Below, one piece after another: positions 1 to 6,243 of a DNA stretch of 6,319 nucleotides; within the stretch, counting starts at the first letter, position 1; each line of letters begins with the position of its first letter. The notes below the pieces were generated by a model. That model worked only from the letters and a program-made list of their open reading frames with translations, searched no databases and was not told the origin of the DNA. Source of the stretch: an uncultured Rhodospirillaceae bacterium (lineage in GTDB: Bacteria; Pseudomonadota; Alphaproteobacteria; MPNO01); NCBI GenBank assembly GCA_937916005.1, contig CALGIA010000124.1, positions 1-6,319 of the forward strand, given 5' to 3'. The translations under genes and the position numbers were made by a program.

Positions 1-566
1 TAATGCCCGGCGGACCAGGTGTTGTCCATGATCACCACCACGCCGCGCTTGTGGGCTTCGGCGGCGATGGCCGGGATGTCCTGGACCTCGAAGGTCAGGG
101 AGCCCGGCGATTCCGTGTAGACGATCTTCGTATTGTCCTGGATCAGATCCTTGATGCGCGCGCCGATATTTGGATTGTAATAGGTGGTCTCGACTCCGAA
201 CCGGCCCAGGAAATTGTTGCAGAAATTACGCGCCGGACCATAGGTGCTGTCGACCATCAACACATGATCGCCTGATTTCAGAAAGGCCAGCATGGCGGCG
301 TTGATGGCTGCCAGCCCGCACGCCACCGTCATGCCGCGCCAACCGCCTTCGACGGCGGCCATGGCCTGTTCCAGCGCTTCGGTGGTCGGGGTTCCCTGGC
401 GGCCATAGGTGTAAACGCCGGGTTCCCAGCGTTTGTCGCGCTTGTCGTGCAGCTCGGCGACGGTTTCCGAAACGATGGTCGAGGCGTGATAAACCGGCGG
501 GTTCACAATACCGAAATTGTTCTTCGGATCGCGCCCGGCGGTGGTGATGATCGTGTCGTCTTTCAT
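1..566 (-). CDS. metC: Cystathionine beta-lyase, MetC type (N-terminal part, cut by window edge)
   Basis: The first 188 codons of a PLP-dependent C-S lyase of the Cys/Met metabolism family. The family splits cystathionine to homocysteine, pyruvate and ammonia in the cytoplasm, and some members act on other cysteine S-conjugates. Visible landmarks: YGRQGTPT at residues 54-61, where the Tyr and Arg bind the cofactor phosphate of the partner subunit; CGLAAI at 83-88 in the phosphate loop; DSTYGP at 106-111, with the Tyr that stacks on PLP; TESPGSLTFEVQDIPAIA at 151-168; and MDNTW at 180-184, with the Asp that pairs with the pyridine nitrogen. ESPGS and DNTW match the MetC branch better than MetB or MetZ. 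The Schiff-base lysine would lie about 25 residues past the edge, so activity cannot be confirmed here. The start is ATG at 566, with AAGGG six bases upstream (577-573). It follows the deacylase gene on the same strand after 97 bases that hold an 11-bp repeat array. Family members are about 390-400 residues long, so roughly half is visible. Confidence 0.9.
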   Translation of the reverse strand, partial: MKDDTIITTAGRDPKNNFGIVNPPVYHASTIVSETVAELHDKRDKRWEPGVYTYGRQGTPTTEALEQAMAAVEGGWRGMTVACGLAAINAAMLAFLKSGDHVLMVDSTYGPARNFCNNFLGRFGVETTYYNPNIGARIKDLIQDNTKIVYTESPGSLTFEVQDIPAIAAEAHKRGVVVIMDNTWSAGH

Positions 567-578
567 ATCCGGCCCTTA

Positions 579-611
579 TTGGCGTTACATTGGCGTTACA
601 TTGGCGTCACC
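579..611. repeat. Three tandem 11-bp repeats before metC
   Basis: The unit TTGGCGTTACA occurs perfectly at 579-589 and 590-600. A third copy at 601-611, TTGGCGTCACC, has two changes. The array ends one base from the metC ribosome binding site (577-573), in the gap after the deacylase stop. An 11-bp period is close to one DNA turn, so a protein could contact each copy on the same face. It could equally be a chance slippage product. No regulator gene is nearby to suggest a binder. Confidence 0.75.
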
Positions 612-664
612 GGCTTTTCCGGCGGGCGCATCCTGCCATTCCGGACGGTTGGAAACCAGTGGTT

Positions 665-2257
665 CTAACGCCGGCGCAGCATTTCACCGGGCAGCGCGCC
701 GGTATGTTCGCCGTTGACGATCACCGGCTGGCCGTTGATCAGGACGTGGTCCACGCCGACCGCATATTGATGGGGGTCCTGGTAGGTGGCCTTTTCCGCG
801 ATGGTGTCCGGATCAAAAATTGTGATGTCGGCCGCCATGCCCGGCTTGATCTGTCCCCGATCCGTTATGCCCAGGGCGCGGGCCGGCGCGCCGGTCATTT
901 TCCAGATGGCGCGCTCGATGGGCAGCAGGTTTTCGTCCCTGACATATTGCCCGAGGATGCGGGCGAAGGTGCCGTAGAACCGGGGATGGGGTTTGCCTTG
1001 TCCGGTGGTGCCGTAGGGCGCAACCGAGTTGCCGTCCGAACCCACCATCACATCGCCGTCGCGCACGAAGGCCCGCACGTCGTCTTCCGAAATCGAGCTG
1101 ACCAGCACCCGGGACTGGCCGCGATCCTCGACGATATAATCCAGCACGGTCTCGAACGGGTCCGCGCCGCGCTCGCGCGCGATATCGCCCATGGTGCGCC
1201 CGGCATAGCCGGGCGGCTGGTTGGGCGAGATGGAGATGCGGATCGCGTCCCAATCGGGGATGCGGCCGAAATTATTCAGCCCCCGGTCGTCGATTTCGGC
1301 ACGGATCCGGTCGCGCACATCGCGCTGCCCGAGCCGGTCCAGCATGGCGTCGACGCCACCTTCCTGCAGCCAGCTCGGCATCAGGTTTTTCAGCGGGTTG
1401 GACGCCGCCACATAGGGGTATTGGTCGCAATCGATTTTCACGCCGCGCGCCCGCGCATCGCGCAATTGGGTGATCAGCTTGTCCGCGCCGCCCCAATTAT
1501 CCATGCCCGACAGCTTGATATGCACGATCTGGACATGAACGCCGGTGCGTTCGCCGAACTCGGTGGCTTCGTCCACCGCCTCATAAACCCGGTTGGATTC
1601 ATCGCGCAGGTGGGTGAAGTACAGCGCGTCATGGCGTTTCAGGACCGCGCCCAGCTCGACCAGCTCCTCGCCTTCCGAATAGGAACCCGGCGCGGTGAAC
1701 AACCCCGACGACATGCCGAACGCTCCGGCCGCCAGCGCGTCTTCCAGCAGGGCTTTCATATGATCCAGTTCGGCGGGTTCCGGCGCACGGTCCTCCATCC
1801 CCATGGTCATCAGCCGCAGCGTGTTATGGCCGACCAGCATCACCCTGTTGGCCGACGTCGCCGGAAAATTGGCGGCGTAATCCGCATAGTTGGTTTCCAC
1901 GAAGGTCAGCCACGGCGCGCTGGGGCCGAGATACTCGGCCAGCGCCTCGGCCTTGCCCGGCAGGGCCGGCGCGCAGGAAAACCCGCAATGGCCGATCACT
2001 TCCGTGGTCACGCCCTGGCGCACCTTGCTCTCGCATTGGGGCATCAGGGGCAGGGTCCAGTCCGAATGAGTCTTGATGTCGATGAACCCGGGGGCAACGA
2101 TCCTGCCATCGGCCTCGATCACCCGCGCGGACGAATTCGCCATGTCCGTTCCCACCGCCACAATGCGCCCGTCGCGGACCGCCACATCGGCGCGAATCCC
2201 GGCCGCGCCCGACCCGTCGACCACCGTCCCGCCGTGTATGATGATTTCGTCCGTCAT
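665..2257 (-). CDS. N-acyl-D-amino-acid deacylase family amidohydrolase
   Basis: A 530-residue cytoplasmic metal hydrolase of the amidohydrolase superfamily, D-aminoacylase branch, which removes the acyl group from N-acyl-D-amino acids. Order of landmarks: N-terminal beta-sandwich strand with IIIHGGTVVDG (5-15); APGFIDIKTHSD (55-66); QGVTTEVIGHCGFS (81-94), whose Cys91 is the family metal ligand; FTHLRDES (214-221, His216); IVHIKLSG (244-251, His246); DQYPY (278-282); VGSDG (405-409, catalytic Asp408); GKPHPRFYGTFARILG (421-436), a hallmark of this family; then KPGMAADITIFDP (471-483) returning to the sandwich domain. The usual first metal-site motif is HxH; here it reads K62-T-H64. I chose ATG 2257 over the longer in-frame opening at 2374 because homology begins there and GGGAG lies six bases upstream. 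The extra 39 residues would read through the 5' noncoding region. The length is near the family norm of about 480-540. The exact substrate, including D or L side chain, is not readable. Confidence 0.9.
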   Translation of the reverse strand: MTDEIIIHGGTVVDGSGAAGIRADVAVRDGRIVAVGTDMANSSARVIEADGRIVAPGFIDIKTHSDWTLPLMPQCESKVRQGVTTEVIGHCGFSCAPALPGKAEALAEYLGPSAPWLTFVETNYADYAANFPATSANRVMLVGHNTLRLMTMGMEDRAPEPAELDHMKALLEDALAAGAFGMSSGLFTAPGSYSEGEELVELGAVLKRHDALYFTHLRDESNRVYEAVDEATEFGERTGVHVQIVHIKLSGMDNWGGADKLITQLRDARARGVKIDCDQYPYVAASNPLKNLMPSWLQEGGVDAMLDRLGQRDVRDRIRAEIDDRGLNNFGRIPDWDAIRISISPNQPPGYAGRTMGDIARERGADPFETVLDYIVEDRGQSRVLVSSISEDDVRAFVRDGDVMVGSDGNSVAPYGTTGQGKPHPRFYGTFARILGQYVRDENLLPIERAIWKMTGAPARALGITDRGQIKPGMAADITIFDPDTIAEKATYQDPHQYAVGVDHVLINGQPVIVNGEHTGALPGEMLRRR

Positions 2258-2377
2258 GTCCTGCTCCCTACCTGCTTTCCTTCCCCTCCTGGGGCGGAAA
2301 TGCACAGTTCTTTGGTACCACCCCGATGCACGCGCGCCAATCCGGGATTTACTCAAACATCTTTCCAGGTGCACGAT

Positions 2378-2437
2378 TTCACCGCTTCCCGGGGAGGAAA
2401 CAATTTCTTCACCGCTTCCCGGGGAGGAAACAATTTC
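2378..2437. repeat. Perfect 30-bp tandem duplication
   Basis: Bases 2378-2407 and 2408-2437 are identical over all 30 positions, and identity stops abruptly on both sides. Each unit contains TTCC-N6-GGAA around the palindrome CCCGGG, followed by GGAGGAAACAATTTC. The array lies 120 bases upstream of the deacylase start and about 110 bases upstream of the Sel1 start region. Thirty bases is close to three helical turns, so paired regulator binding is possible. A recent replication slip, or a unit dispersed elsewhere in the genome, is equally possible. Confidence 0.95.
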
Positions 2438-2461
2438 CTACCAACATGATGAGCCCAGCCG

Positions 2462-2488
2462 TCGACCGGGGCCGGGGGAACCGGTCGA
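2462..2488. promoter_or_regulatory. 8-bp inverted repeat, possible operator or leader hairpin
   Basis: TCGACCGG (2462-2469) and CCGGTCGA (2481-2488) are perfect inverted copies with an 11-base GC-rich centre. A G-T pair and a further C-G pair (2460-2490) would extend the stem in RNA. There is no T-run on either side, so it does not look like an intrinsic terminator. It lies between two divergent genes, which suits an operator, or a structured leader of the Sel1 transcript. Its function is unproven. Confidence 0.4.
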
Positions 2489-2530
2489 TGATGCTTGCGC
2501 TGTGGGTATTGCGGAGGTTTTAACCCTACC

Positions 2531-2537
2531 AAGGAGG
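2531..2537 (+). promoter_or_regulatory. Strong Shine-Dalgarno sequence lacking a well-placed start
   Basis: AAGGAGG is a near-perfect anti-16S match. No ATG or GTG lies 5-10 bases downstream. TTG at 2548 meets a stop after four codons. The nearest start in the Sel1 frame is TTG 2552, 14 bases away, and an in-frame TGA at 2549 blocks anything earlier. The best signal-peptide start is ATG 2591, 53 bases away. The site bears directly on which start the Sel1 gene uses. Confidence 0.6.
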
Positions 2538-2590
2538 ATTGAATTATTTGATTGACATTTAACGCGCAGAATAGTCGTATTGGTTGCATC

Positions 2591-3841
2591 ATGTGGAACT
2601 TTGCTACTAAAGCCCTTCTGTTCTTCTTTATAGCCAATGCTTCGTGGTGGATGGGCTTTGGGGAAGGGCACGCGGCCGTAGAACGCGGCATTACAGTCCA
2701 AGATCGGAAGACTCTGGCTGAGCAAGGCGACCCGTTTGCTCAATACGAACTTGGCGTCATGTATATCAGAGGCGACGGGGTCGATAAGGATTTTGTTCAG
2801 GCGGCCGAGTGGTTGGGAATGGCGGCGAGGCAAGGCCATGCTCAGGCTCAATACAACCTCGGCATTATGTATTTCAAGGGCCATGGCGTCCCTCAAGATG
2901 ATGTCCAGGCCGTCCATTGGTACCGAAAATCAGCTAAATACGGATTCCGTAGCGCTCAAGCCAGGCTTGGTTCTATGTATTTCAGAGGGCGGGGCGTCCC
3001 GAAGGACAACCGGCAAGCTGCATACTGGTTTGAAAAGGCGGCCGAGCAGGGCGACACAGATTCTCAGATCAATATCGGTCTGTTGTACGAAAAGGGCCAG
3101 GGGGTTCAGAAGGACGTCTCTCAGGCGGCGATTTGGTTCAGAAAGGCCGCCGATCAAGGCAATGTTTCGGCCCAATACAAACTTGGCCTCATGACCTTCA
3201 ACGGCGAAGGCGTTTCCCGGAACCGCTTGCAGGCGGCGAGTTGGTTCCGGAAAGCCGCCGGGCAAGGACATGCCCGCTCCCAAGCCCTTCTTGGCCTTAT
3301 GTACGACAAAGGTCATGGAGTCGATCAAGATTATGTCGAGGCGGCGCGATGGTATAAAAAAGCCGCGCGGCAGGGCGATTCGCCCTCGCAATTTAATCTC
3401 GCCATCATGTATGAACAAGGTACGGGTGTTTCACGGGACAATGTCCGCGCCTGGCGCTTGTATCGGAGCGCGGCCGAAGGAGGCCATGCCGAAGCCCAGC
3501 ACAACCTGGCCGTAATTTATGCCACGGGGCAAGTGGTCAAACGGGATGACGTCCAGGCGGTAGATTGGTTCAGACGAGCCGCCGAACAGGGCTACGCTCC
3601 CGCCCAGTCAAATCTCGGTACGATGTACGCCATGGGTAAGGGCACTCGGCAAGATTTTGTCCAAGCCTACAAATGGTTTTTTCTTGCCGCCGGATTCCTT
3701 CAGAAGGGAAAAAAACGGAACGAAGTTAGGAGATTTCTCTATTTAACGGAAAAGAAAATGACGCCGGCGCAGTTTGACGAGGCGATAAGCCAGGCCGATA
3801 AGTGGTTGGCGGCCTATTACGGGCGGAAGGCGAAACGGTAA
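2591..3841 (+). CDS. Exported Sel1-like repeat (SLR/TPR-like) protein
   Basis: A 416-residue solenoid protein. From ATG 2591 the N-terminus is a typical signal peptide: short n-region with Lys7, hydrophobic core of about ten residues (8-17), and a likely cleavage after Ala28 (GHA then AVE). Residues 47-370 are nine contiguous Sel1 repeats of exactly 36 residues, each near the pattern AQ-LG-MY-GxGV-D-QA-WFRKAA-QG. The tail, with MTPAQFDEAISQADKW, resembles the usual C-terminal cap of such proteins. Sel1 solenoids are protein-binding scaffolds in envelope signalling, secretion or stress responses; no enzymatic residues are expected. A longer form from TTG 2552 adds 13 residues and lies nearer the strong Shine-Dalgarno sequence at 2531, but lengthens the n-region. 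The gene is oriented against its neighbours, and sample 60-base lines have 42-65% GC against 68-72% in the flanking genes, which suggests a different origin. The binding partner is unknown. Confidence 0.88.
   Translation: MWNFATKALLFFFIANASWWMGFGEGHAAVERGITVQDRKTLAEQGDPFAQYELGVMYIRGDGVDKDFVQAAEWLGMAARQGHAQAQYNLGIMYFKGHGVPQDDVQAVHWYRKSAKYGFRSAQARLGSMYFRGRGVPKDNRQAAYWFEKAAEQGDTDSQINIGLLYEKGQGVQKDVSQAAIWFRKAADQGNVSAQYKLGLMTFNGEGVSRNRLQAASWFRKAAGQGHARSQALLGLMYDKGHGVDQDYVEAARWYKKAARQGDSPSQFNLAIMYEQGTGVSRDNVRAWRLYRSAAEGGHAEAQHNLAVIYATGQVVKRDDVQAVDWFRRAAEQGYAPAQSNLGTMYAMGKGTRQDFVQAYKWFFLAAGFLQKGKKRNEVRRFLYLTEKKMTPAQFDEAISQADKWLAAYYGRKAKR
2729..3700 (+). repeat. Nine 108-bp Sel1 repeat units
   Basis: The coding sequence divides into nine units of exactly 108 bases with no spacers. 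They are alike in protein but diverged in DNA, so the duplications look old rather than recent. Unit 5 has MTF where the others carry MY or an equivalent aromatic. Unit 8 has GQVV where the GxGV turn is expected. Unit 9 loses the final AAEQG-type motif and leads into the cap. Each unit is expected to form an antiparallel helix pair. Confidence 0.9.
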
Positions 3842-3868
3842 ATATCGCCTGGCGAGTAGTCGTCCCCC

Positions 3869-5119
3869 CTAAAACTCCTCGCTGGTCGCCCGTCCGACCG
3901 CATCCACATATATCTTTTCGGACTTCATTTTCTTCCCGGCGAAGCGGTCGGCGAACCAGTCGCCCATCAGGGTGTTCCGGTTTTCGCCCAGCGCCACGGA
4001 CATGCCTTCGTTGAGGCCGTGATTGGCGCCTTCATAGACGACCAGCTTCCTGGGCGCCGTGACGTGGGTGAACAGCTCGTATGTATGTTCGATGGGGCTG
4101 AGCTGGTCGTCTTCACCGCCGATGACCATGTAGGGTGCCTTGATGTCGCCCGCGATAGTGCGCAGATCGAAACCCTTGATGAATTCGTCGAACTGGTCTT
4201 CGTCTTCATAGCCGGACATGAACATGAAGCGCAGCTTGAAGGATGGGCTCGCCATGTTGAAGATGGTGTTGCAGCCCGGTTCCTGACACACGCCGGTAAC
4301 GGCCGCGCCCTTGATGCGGTCGCCGAGCGCGGCGGCCGCATGGGTGCCGAAATAGGTCCCGAAGCTGACGCCCTTGACGCAGATATTGTCCGTGTCGATG
4401 TGCTGGTGACCTTCCAGAAAGCCGAAAGCGGCCAGGGCCGCGTCCTGATGGTTGGTGGCGGTCACCTGGATCGGGATGGTGCAGCATTCGCCCTGGCCCG
4501 GCCCGTCGATGGCGAGCACGGCGATGCCCCGGTTCAGCATGGTGTCTCCATACATGGCGACCATGTTTTCCTTGCACGCATCCATGCCGTCGATGGACAG
4601 GATGCAGGGGAATTTCTCGCCCGGTTCCGGCTTGCGCGGCAGATGCAGATAGGCCGGCATGGAGCGGGTCACCCCGTCGGGGCACACCATGGGGATCTTC
4701 ACGATCTCGATGGGATGGGCCGCATAGGGGATATATTTTTCATAGCAGTGGTTCATGTGCTCCTCGAGCTCGATCAACCAGTCGCTGGCTTCGAAGATCG
4801 GCCAGCGCGCCGAGGCCCAGAGCAGCATCGCGATGAAGTAGTTCTCGCCCGCCGCAATCAAACGGCCTTCGGCCTCATAGGCTTCGGCGCGGGCCTGGCG
4901 GCGCTTGGCGGCGCGCACGAATTCCCGGTCGATATCGGCCGCCTTCTTCACCCGCGCGCCGACCATGCGCATTTCCATCACCGCTTCGCCGCCGCCCGGC
5001 GCGCCCATATAGGCAAGCCGCGCCTGGTCCCATTCCATGCCGACGGTGCGGATTACAGTGTCGAGGAGCCAGCGCTGGTCCTGCCAGCGTTTCATCAGAC
5101 GATCTGATTTCGAGCTCAT
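3869..5119 (-). CDS. Alpha/beta-hydrolase with N-terminal helical domain (FrsA / DUF1100-like)
   Basis: A 416-residue cytoplasmic hydrolase. Residues 1-130 are largely helical and charged, with no signal peptide. The alpha/beta-hydrolase core follows: PCILSIDGMD (171-180) in the oxyanion region, AIDGPGQGE (203-211), the nucleophile elbow GVSFGTYFG (250-258) with Ser252, the acid in GGEDDQLSP (334-342, most likely Asp338), and the base in EGANHG (363-368) with His367. All three triad residues are present. This two-domain layout matches the group that includes 2,6-dihydroxypseudooxynicotine hydrolase, which breaks a C-C bond, and FrsA-like esterases, so the bond cleaved could be ester, amide or C-C. 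The start is ATG 5119, with AAGGA eight bases upstream. It lies 71 bases after the dehydrogenase stop on the same strand, probably cotranscribed, and ends 27 bases from the Sel1 stop in convergent orientation, with no clear terminator between. The exact substrate is unknown. Confidence 0.85.
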   Translation of the reverse strand: MSSKSDRLMKRWQDQRWLLDTVIRTVGMEWDQARLAYMGAPGGGEAVMEMRMVGARVKKAADIDREFVRAAKRRQARAEAYEAEGRLIAAGENYFIAMLLWASARWPIFEASDWLIELEEHMNHCYEKYIPYAAHPIEIVKIPMVCPDGVTRSMPAYLHLPRKPEPGEKFPCILSIDGMDACKENMVAMYGDTMLNRGIAVLAIDGPGQGECCTIPIQVTATNHQDAALAAFGFLEGHQHIDTDNICVKGVSFGTYFGTHAAAALGDRIKGAAVTGVCQEPGCNTIFNMASPSFKLRFMFMSGYEDEDQFDEFIKGFDLRTIAGDIKAPYMVIGGEDDQLSPIEHTYELFTHVTAPRKLVVYEGANHGLNEGMSVALGENRNTLMGDWFADRFAGKKMKSEKIYVDAVGRATSEEF

Positions 5120-5143
5120 GGTTTGTTTCCTTCCCTAAGGTAA

Positions 5144-5168
5144 CTCTCCCCAGTTTGAAGGGGATGAG
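5144..5168 (-). other. Intercistronic hairpin, dehydrogenase / hydrolase
   Basis: CTCTCCCC (5144-5151) pairs with GGGGATGAG (5160-5168) across an 8-base loop, giving eight pairs with one bulged base. In the leftward transcript it falls between the dehydrogenase stop and the hydrolase ribosome binding site. No U-run follows, so it is more likely an RNA-stability or partial read-through element than a terminator, or it may have no role. Confidence 0.4.
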
Positions 5169-5190
5169 ATTTCATGTGTCTTGTTGTTTT

Positions 5191-6243
5191 TTACAGAGTC
5201 TCCGGCATGGTCACGCCCAAATTCGCGGTGGCTTGTTCCAGCGCCTTCCAGGTTCCGGGCGCGATCGGGATACCGTCGCGTTCCCGCGCCAGCAATTCCC
5301 GGTCGCCCCGTTCGCCGGGCACCAGGATTTCGTCCACATCGTCGGATACGGGCAGGGATTTCAGGGCGGCGATGGTTTCGTCGACGCTCCGCTTGTATTC
5401 CTCCGGATCCATGAAGGCGGCGATGTCGATGGCCATGCACAGGCCATTCTGATTGTGACGCTTGCCGCGGGGCGGGGCGGAGATATCGGGCGCGATCAGC
5501 GGGTTGGCGACCAGCAGGCTGGTCAGGCATTCGAACATCAGCGCCAGGCCCGACCCCTTCGGCCCGCCCAGCGGCAGGGGAATGGCGGCGGTCGCGGCGT
5601 CGGTGGTGGGTTCGCCTTCCGAGGTCAGCGCCCAGCCTTCCGGGATCGGCTGGTTGGAATGGCGCGCAACGGCCAGCTTGCCGAACGACACGATGCCGGT
5701 CGCCATGTCGAGGGTCAGGGGCGCGTGTTCCAACCCGGGCGCGGAAATGGCAATCGGGCTGGTCGCCACGCCCGAGCCGCGCGCGCCGTGATAGGCCATG
5801 TTGGGCAGGGATGTTGTAATGCACATCCCGATCATGTCGGCGTCCGACGCCATGCGGGCGAAATAGCCGATGGCGCCCGCATGGGTAGATTTGCGCAGCA
5901 GCGCCCAGCCGATACCGACATTTTTGGCCTTGAAAATCGCATGTTCCATGGCCTTGCTCATGCCGACCGCACCGGCGGCCCGGTCGGCGTCGATCACGAT
6001 GGTCGCCGGGGTTTCTCGCAGGATCTGGATGCCCGGCTTGGGGTTCATCAGGCCGTATTCGATCATTTCCAGATAGCGGGGCAGGCGGATTACCCCGTGG
6101 GAATCGACGCCGCGCAGATTGGCCCAGACCAATACTTCGGCAACCTTGGCCGCATCGTCGATGCTGAGCCCGGCGGCTTCAAATATGGCGCACGCGCATT
6201 TGGTCAGCGCTTCGGCGGTTACGCGGGGTCGTTCGTCGGTCAT
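5191..6243 (-). CDS. Ldh2 / malate-L-lactate dehydrogenase family oxidoreductase
   Basis: A 350-residue cytoplasmic NAD(P)-dependent oxidoreductase of the Ldh2 fold, unrelated to Rossmann-type lactate dehydrogenases. Family marks in order: N-terminal helical region; DSHGVIRLPRY (47-57), with the conserved His49 and Arg53 of the active site; STHAGAIGYFARMA (119-132); ATSPIAISAPG (160-170); LTLDMATG (176-183); PEGWALTSEGEPTTD (201-215); GGPKGSGLALMFE (226-238), which contributes to the cofactor site; and a C-terminal PGERGDRE (309-316). The length matches the usual 330-360. Known members reduce or oxidise malate, lactate, sulfolactate, ureidoglycolate, diketogulonate, or the cyclic imines piperideine- and pyrroline-2-carboxylate of D-lysine and D-proline breakdown. 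The motifs do not separate these. The start is ATG 6243, with a GGAAAGG stretch five bases upstream. It is probably the first visible gene of a leftward unit with the alpha/beta-hydrolase. Confidence 0.92.
   Translation of the reverse strand: MTDERPRVTAEALTKCACAIFEAAGLSIDDAAKVAEVLVWANLRGVDSHGVIRLPRYLEMIEYGLMNPKPGIQILRETPATIVIDADRAAGAVGMSKAMEHAIFKAKNVGIGWALLRKSTHAGAIGYFARMASDADMIGMCITTSLPNMAYHGARGSGVATSPIAISAPGLEHAPLTLDMATGIVSFGKLAVARHSNQPIPEGWALTSEGEPTTDAATAAIPLPLGGPKGSGLALMFECLTSLLVANPLIAPDISAPPRGKRHNQNGLCMAIDIAAFMDPEEYKRSVDETIAALKSLPVSDDVDEILVPGERGDRELLARERDGIPIAPGTWKALEQATANLGVTMPETL

Larger units (their letters stand above)
2258..2590. other. Divergent intergenic region, deacylase / Sel1 gene
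   Basis: About 330 bases with no gene I can support. It must hold the start signals for the deacylase (leftward) and the Sel1 gene (rightward). It contains a perfect 30-bp tandem duplication, an 8-bp inverted repeat and a strong Shine-Dalgarno sequence. A weak rightward promoter match is TTGCGC (2495-2500), 17 bases, TTTTAA (2518-2523), but its start point would fall on the ribosome binding site, so I do not rely on it. Short reading frames here have no well-placed ribosome binding site and read through the repeats. Confidence 0.7.

Noticed and set aside
608..624. Small CCGG-loop-CCGG hairpin after the deacylase stop as a terminator
   Set aside because: Only four Watson-Crick pairs plus a wobble and one outer pair, with no U-run. 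Too weak in GC-rich DNA.
2258..2373. Longer form of the deacylase starting at 2374
   Set aside because: The extra 39 residues have no family similarity, and a good ribosome binding site lies before ATG 2257, where the homology begins.
2378..2437. CRISPR array
   Set aside because: The two 30-bp copies abut with no spacer, there are only two, and no cas gene is present.
590..2449. A 619-codon plus-strand open frame opposite the deacylase gene
   Set aside because: Its translation is rich in His, Arg, Gly and Asp with no recognisable domain, and it runs exactly antisense to a gene with complete family motifs. Long antisense frames are common in high-GC coding DNA.
2446..2523. A 25-codon plus-strand frame from ATG 2446 that could be a leader peptide of the Sel1 gene
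   Set aside because: The nearest GGAGG is about 18 bases upstream, the frame overlaps the inverted repeat, and there is no run of regulatory codons typical of an attenuator peptide.
3828..3850. Six-base-pair stem around the Sel1 stop codon as a terminator for the convergent genes
   Set aside because: Eleven-base loop, short stem and no T-run. I cannot support termination here.
4019..5107. A 362-codon plus-strand open frame opposite the alpha/beta-hydrolase
   Set aside because: Same His/Asp/Gly-rich composition and no motif, while the opposite strand has a full catalytic triad.
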